A DNA stretch of 9,609 nucleotides from Crocosphaera sp038442745 (GTDB taxonomy: Bacteria; Cyanobacteriota; Cyanobacteriia; Cyanobacteriales; Microcystaceae), in the NCBI RefSeq assembly GCF_038442745.1, contig NZ_JARVCN010000124.1, positions 1 through 9,609 on the forward strand, given 5' to 3'. Numbering within the stretch: position 1 is the first letter of the stretch; each line of letters opens with the position of its first letter. The notes beneath the pieces were generated by a model. That model saw nothing but the letters and a program-made list of their open reading frames with translations, was not told where the DNA came from and ran no database searches. Positions 7,671 through 9,609 of this stretch are shown in pieces. Position numbers and translations under genes: made by a program.

Positions 7671-7691
7671 GAGGCAGAAGGCAGGAGTAGA
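7671..7691. repeat. Degenerate heptamer repeat GAGGCAG/AAGGCAG
   Basis: GAGGCAG and AAGGCAG follow one another, then a decayed third unit (GAGTAGA). It lies in the 246-base divergent gap between gatB and the exported-protein gene. The repeat is short and imperfect, but the 7-base period matches the other intergenic repeats here. The gap also holds two close copies of TTACATA (about 7705-7720) and the hairpin at 7793-7824. Confidence 0.4.
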
Positions 7692-7792
7692 GTTACAGCT
7701 ATGCTTACATAAGTTTACATAGTTGGCTTTGTTTATGTTCGACTATTTAGCCATAGATTTTTAAAATAAAAGTGAGAAAAATCCTTGGCTCT

Positions 7793-7824
7793 CCTTGATA
7801 TTTTACTCAACAAGGCTATTTTTT
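7793..7824 (+). terminator. Weak terminator- or attenuator-like hairpin before the exported-protein gene
   Basis: CCTTG (7793-7797) can pair with CAAGG (7811-7815) over a 13-base loop, and six Ts follow at 7819-7824. A second CCTTG at 7783-7787 could pair with the same 3' arm. The five-base stem is weak. The hairpin ends 26 bases before the GTG start of the next gene, so if transcribed it would lie in its leader. Confidence 0.25.
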
Positions 7825-7849
7825 AACTCAATAAAACCATTTACTGAAA

Positions 7850-9604
7850 GTGATTAATCACAATAACAAGTTAATTAGAATTACGTTTTTAATTATTTTA
7901 AGCTTTTTGTTAGTAACTCAGTTTATCAAAGCTGAAACTATTTCTAGCTATGAATTAACGCAAAAAGTCTCATTTAATCAAGTTACTCATTATCCCGTAA
8001 GTCAAACTGTCGATACTTCTTTTTATAAACCAACTGGAAAATGGGTTGGACGTTTGATACTACCAGAAAAGCCTTTATTTGATAGTAATCGAGATGGTGT
8101 ATGGATTGAACTGTATCATGCTCCTTCACAAGCAGAAAACTTAATCGGGCAAAAAGTCCGTTTAGGTTGGAATAGAACTCCCTATACTCAATCTTATGTC
8201 AAAGCTGTTACTCGCAATATTAATATTACTTCAGAAGCAAAAGACTATGAAAGTAAAGGAAATGTTATTCCTAATCGTTTAGATGCACGCTCTGATGTAG
8301 GTCCCTTGGAATCGTTAGCCGGCGCTCATCCTGAAGACGATGTCATGGTGCGTTTACAATCTGTTATCTTGTCTGAAGATGAAGAACAAAATCCTATTCT
8401 GTTGACTAATCTTGAACCGATACAAATTACAGGAATCTACTACGGATTAGTTAAAATTATCGCCCCCACTGAACCAATTTCTCCCCATCAAATACCGCAA
8501 GTCTGTCCAGGAAACAAGCCTTGTCCCAGTGAATATTTTCGAGTACGTCACTACAATCAAGCAACAAGTAAATTTGATGGATTAGAAGAAATTGTCAGAA
8601 TACCCCAACAGCCTTTAGATTATCGAGGGCGTTTTATGTCCACCTCTCGTAAATTAGAGGATTCTCCGGCGGGAAAAGCTGGATGGTACATTTATGGGGC
8701 AAAGGATCAAAAAGGTATCTTTACAGTTCAATCTCTCAAACCAAGAGCTTTATTGCAACTTAAACCTGAACGAGTAATTTTAGATCAAGGAGAAGCTATT
8801 AATTACATTAAAAATGAAAACTGGGCCAATACTCCTCAAAGGAAGGGAAATTTTCAGTCAATACTGATTAATCCTCAAGCATCATCTTCAGAAAATGCTG
8901 TTAAGCAATGGCTTGAAGGAGATAAAGCTCTTGTCATTCATTTATTTGGCGGCACAGGTGGAGAAAAACCCGATCCTGTCTTTGCTGGTACTGTTGCTGG
9001 ACATTTTGCCTATGGTTTGGGAGAGGTTATTCGCGATCGCTTTACCAATGAACTACAATTTGAGACTATCTATCAGCAGATTTATGTCCACAATCCCAAT
9101 GGCATCATTTCTGGCTCTATAGATTGGTCTGCATACATGGGGGATTTACGTCGAGGATGGTTAGGTAGTCGTCCTGTTTCCGATGTCATAATTAAACTGG
9201 ATACCTTTACTCAACCCCTTCTACTGGGAAATAATTCTTTTTATTTTCTCAGGGAATTGCTCAAACAAGCTCAAGTTATTGCTGCTCGATATCGCACTGG
9301 GGATGGTTCGGGATTTGCCACTATAACTCCAGCCACTTCATGTGTCCAGGATTCTAATCAAGCTCTCTATATAGCTACGGAACAGCTTAAACTACAAATT
9401 TTGGCCAATCCCCAAATAAAACAATGGCTCGAAAACAATCCAGAAAATCCTGAAGGTAAAGAATTTCGTGAATTTATTAAATTAGGTATGGACTTGCGAG
9501 ACAGCTTAACACCAAGGGGAGTTGTTCGTCCTGATTGGCAGGAAAATGCGGAATATTTAGGTATCTTCTCAAAAAGCCAGGGGTCACTCGCTGCGAAAAC
9601 TTAG
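7850..9604 (+). CDS. Truncated exported protein resembling cyanobacterial long CPBP-type (CAAX protease-like) proteins
   Basis: The frame is open for 584 codons from GTG 7850; an in-frame TAA at 7832 excludes an earlier start, and the Shine-Dalgarno is weak. Residues 1-28 form a signal peptide: a basic start (KLIR), hydrophobic residues 11-26, and probable cleavage after IKA. The rest is probably periplasmic or lumenal and has one close cysteine pair (C219, C225). Segments such as LFGGTGGEKPDP, GHFAYGLGEVIRDRFT, VHNPNGIISG, RRGWLGSRPVSD and VVRPDWQENAE match, from memory, long cyanobacterial proteins whose membrane C-terminus is annotated as a CPBP protease. That C-terminal part is missing here. 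Codons 571-584 (GIFSKSQGSLAAKT) and the TAG lie wholly within the terminal repeat, so the native frame ends at Leu570. The gene is probably disrupted; function is unknown. Confidence 0.7.
   Translation: MINHNNKLIRITFLIILSFLLVTQFIKAETISSYELTQKVSFNQVTHYPVSQTVDTSFYKPTGKWVGRLILPEKPLFDSNRDGVWIELYHAPSQAENLIGQKVRLGWNRTPYTQSYVKAVTRNINITSEAKDYESKGNVIPNRLDARSDVGPLESLAGAHPEDDVMVRLQSVILSEDEEQNPILLTNLEPIQITGIYYGLVKIIAPTEPISPHQIPQVCPGNKPCPSEYFRVRHYNQATSKFDGLEEIVRIPQQPLDYRGRFMSTSRKLEDSPAGKAGWYIYGAKDQKGIFTVQSLKPRALLQLKPERVILDQGEAINYIKNENWANTPQRKGNFQSILINPQASSSENAVKQWLEGDKALVIHLFGGTGGEKPDPVFAGTVAGHFAYGLGEVIRDRFTNELQFETIYQQIYVHNPNGIISGSIDWSAYMGDLRRGWLGSRPVSDVIIKLDTFTQPLLLGNNSFYFLRELLKQAQVIAARYRTGDGSGFATITPATSCVQDSNQALYIATEQLKLQILANPQIKQWLENNPENPEGKEFREFIKLGMDLRDSLTPRGVVRPDWQENAEYLGIFSKSQGSLAAKT
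9033..9040. repeat. HIP1 octamer inside the truncated exported-protein gene
   Basis: GCGATCGC within codons for Arg-Asp-Arg (near residues 395-397), showing that this gene shares the host's HIP1 signature despite being interrupted. Confidence 0.9.
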
Positions 9605-9609
9605 GCCAA
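9560..9609. repeat. Right arm of 50-bp window-terminal inverted repeat (probable IS tip)
   Basis: Exact reverse complement of 3-52. It begins precisely at codon 571 of the exported-protein gene and supplies that gene's last 14 codons and its TAG stop. The boundary base is G9560, preceded by unique sequence ending TATTTA. Because the two insertion sites are different, no target-site duplication can be recognised within the window. Confidence 0.8.

Noticed and set aside
7738..7767. Promoter TTCGAC - 18 bases - TAAAAT before the exported-protein gene
   Set aside because: The -35 hexamer matches the sigma-70 consensus at only two of six positions, and AT-rich DNA offers many TAAAAT strings by chance.
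8895..9122. A 75-codon plus-strand open frame inside the exported-protein gene
   Set aside because: It is out of frame within a gene whose main frame carries recognisable family motifs, and it has no support of its own.
1..9609. Integrated phage or integrative element bounded by attachment sites
   Set aside because: The terminal repeats are inverted rather than direct, there is no integrase or phage gene, and the content is core chromosomal genes.

Overview
The window reads as a stretch of chromosome from an AT-rich unicellular cyanobacterium. Four copies of the octamer GCGATCGC (HIP1, a cyanobacterial hallmark), short heptamer repeats in three gaps between genes, and cyanobacterial-type LepA, HolA and GatB proteins all point there. 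A Crocosphaera/Cyanothece-like host is my inference; nothing in the window names the species.

Layout from left to right: bases 3-52 are one arm of a perfect 50-bp inverted repeat whose other arm is the last 50 bases of the window. A short gap follows with a 12-bp hairpin, then lepA (minus strand, EF4 translation factor) and, upstream of it on the same strand, holA (minus, DNA polymerase III delta subunit). Divergent from holA is a plus-strand gene for a probable 2H phosphoesterase. About 150 bases later comes a plus-strand Ser/Thr protein kinase with a long unassigned C-terminal half; its start overlaps a possible 22-codon leader ORF by ATGA. The kinase converges on gatB (minus, Asp/Glu-tRNA amidotransferase subunit B), and the gap between them is filled by a large foldback that contains five tandem heptamers. 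Divergent from gatB is a plus-strand gene for an exported protein that resembles the N-terminal part of long cyanobacterial CPBP-type (CAAX protease-like) proteins. It is cut off after codon 570 exactly where the right-hand repeat arm begins.

Most genes are single housekeeping functions in translation and replication (LepA, GatB, HolA) plus one signalling kinase and two poorly known proteins. They do not form an obvious pathway, and I do not see a convincing new multi-gene system, defence island or CRISPR array. The most notable feature is the inverted repeat at both ends. The simplest reading is that the segment lies between two oppositely oriented copies of the same insertion sequence, whose tips are just visible, and that one copy has interrupted the last gene. 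An assembly effect (a contig ending in a repeat at both sides) would look the same at the ends.
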